This document shows positions 5,469 through 5,966 of a stretch of DNA of 5,966 bases, piece after piece. This stretch comes from CAYYFV01 sp965660075 (GTDB lineage: Bacteria > Patescibacteriota > Gracilibacteria > UBA1369 > GCA-2718715), in assembly GCA_965660075.1 (NCBI GenBank), contig CBFHYO010000020.1, positions 1 through 5,966 on the forward strand, given 5' to 3'. The notes beneath the pieces are model-generated. The model saw only the letters and a list, made by a program, of their open reading frames with translations. It searched no databases and was not told the origin of the DNA. Numbering within the stretch: the first letter of the stretch is position 1; each line of letters begins with the position of its first letter. Position numbers and translations under genes: made by a program.

Positions 5469-5726
5469 ATGAATAAAAAATTAATCAATAGACTCTCAAG
5501 AATCCAAGGACAAATTGAGTCTCTTAAACGTTCATTAGAAACTGAAGAAACAAAACCAGACCAATGTCTAAAAAACCTACAGCTACTAAAAGCATCAATC
5601 AATGGTCTTAAAAAATTTGGCGCGGCTTATATGCATTCAAACGCAGAGAGTTGTCTTTCCAAAAATAAAAATAAAGACCTTCAAGAGATAATTAAAATGG
5701 CTATAAACACAGGTTTTGACATTTAA
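5469..5726 (+). CDS. CsoR/RcnR (DUF156) family repressor, CstR-like persulfide-sensor type
   Basis: An 85-residue all-helical repressor of typical family length, expected to act as a tetramer on DNA. The N-terminal RLSRIQGQI (8-16) is the family hallmark. The two conserved cysteines are C33 and C62, 29 residues apart, the same separation as in CsoR and CstR. Copper-sensing CsoR proteins have a third ligand, His, four residues before the second Cys; here that position is N58 in SNAESC. H56 is two residues off and unlikely to substitute. Loss of this His with both cysteines kept is the pattern of CstR, which senses hydropersulfides by forming a Cys-Cys di- or polysulfide link. The rhodanese 13 nt downstream supports a sulfur role. 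An operator-like dyad on its own promoter suggests autoregulation. Copper or other metal sensing is less likely but not excluded. No Shine-Dalgarno sequence; stop TAA. Confidence 0.85.
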   Translation: MNKKLINRLSRIQGQIESLKRSLETEETKPDQCLKNLQLLKASINGLKKFGAAYMHSNAESCLSKNKNKDLQEIIKMAINTGFDI

Positions 5727-5739
5727 ATAACCCTATTTT

Positions 5740-5966
5740 ATGCAAGAAATATCAGTAAAAGAATTACACAAAATTATTACAAACAATGATTTAAAAAACT
5801 ACATCATTGTAGATGTTAGAAGCAAACCTGAGCATAAATCAGTCAGAATTGCAGAGGCAATAAATATTCCGCTAGAAGAAATTCAAAAACATGTTCAAGA
5901 ACTTAACAAATACGAAACAGTCTTCCTCCATTGTCAAAGCGGCAAAAGAAGCCAAGAAGCTTGCAA
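5740..5966 (+). CDS. Rhodanese-like sulfurtransferase (partial, runs off the right edge)
   Basis: The first 75 codons of a rhodanese domain, starting at ATG 5740. The domain shows VDVRSKPEH (24-32), the VRIAEAINIPL segment (35-45) that matches the usual HIxGAxNIP block, and the active-site loop HCQSGKRS (64-71) with catalytic C65. C-x-S-G-K-R-S loops are typical of single-domain rhodaneses that carry sulfane sulfur as a Cys persulfide and pass it to acceptors such as thiols, sulfite or cyanide. There is no signal peptide, so it is cytoplasmic. Almost a complete single domain is seen; whether more domains follow is unknown. It lies 13 nt after the CstR-like gene with no promoter or terminator between, so the two are very likely co-transcribed, with the rhodanese induced by reactive sulfur. 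The start lacks a Shine-Dalgarno sequence. Confidence 0.9.
   Translation, partial: MQEISVKELHKIITNNDLKNYIIVDVRSKPEHKSVRIAEAINIPLEEIQKHVQELNKYETVFLHCQSGKRSQEAC

Noticed and set aside
1..5966. Alternative genetic code with TGA read as Gly or Trp, as in Absconditabacteria and Gracilibacteria
   Set aside because: All genes are full length without in-frame TGA, and Gly and Trp use their normal codons.
1..5966. tRNA, rRNA, riboswitch, CRISPR array, insertion sequence or att site
   Set aside because: No cloverleaf, regularly spaced repeats, transposase motifs or long terminal repeats were seen, and the intergenic gaps are too short and A/T-rich for most of them.

Overview
The window is about 6 kb of low-GC bacterial DNA (roughly one third G+C by eye). 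It holds six complete protein genes and two partial ones, and no RNA genes, insertion sequences or CRISPR arrays that I can see. Promoters are of the ordinary sigma-70 type: TTGACA-like and TATAAT-like boxes 16-17 nt apart, with predicted leaders from near zero to about 40 nt. None of the eight start codons has a convincing Shine-Dalgarno sequence, and every visible stop is TAA or TAG. The standard code fits, because all reading frames stay open without reading TGA as an amino acid. Compact genes, low GC, missing Shine-Dalgarno sites and secreted proteins of unknown family would suit a Patescibacteria/CPR-type bacterium, but this placement is an inference; no marker gene is present.

Layout from left to right. 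At the left edge is the N-terminus of a SulP-family anion transporter on the minus strand (1-185). It is divergent from a HAD-superfamily phosphatase (344-1048, plus). Next come two minus-strand genes, each probably with its own transcript: a GNAT acetyltransferase (1143-1649), and a small Met/Cys-rich single-pass membrane protein (1754-2128) that ends in a strong intrinsic terminator. Then two plus-strand genes encode exported proteins. The first is a 624-residue protein of unrecognised family with a beta-rich half, a charged linker and a helical half (2351-4225). The second is a 376-residue secreted zinc metalloprotease whose HELAH...EEGFAE arrangement resembles M9 (collagenase-like) gluzincins (4306-5436). 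A terminator, a perfect 8-8-8 inverted repeat and a new promoter lie between these two.

At the right edge is a CsoR/RcnR-family repressor (5469-5726). It keeps the two conserved cysteines but has Asn where the copper-binding His should be, which is the CstR (persulfide-sensor) pattern. It is followed after 13 nt by a rhodanese (5740 to the window end). An ATACC-N6-GGTAT dyad lies on its promoter and overlaps the stop codon of the protease gene. Together these suggest an autoregulated reactive-sulfur response operon.

The most useful leads are the CstR-like operon with its operator, the inverted repeat over the -35 box of a nearly leaderless protease gene, the uncharacterised 624-residue exported protein, and the Met-rich membrane protein.
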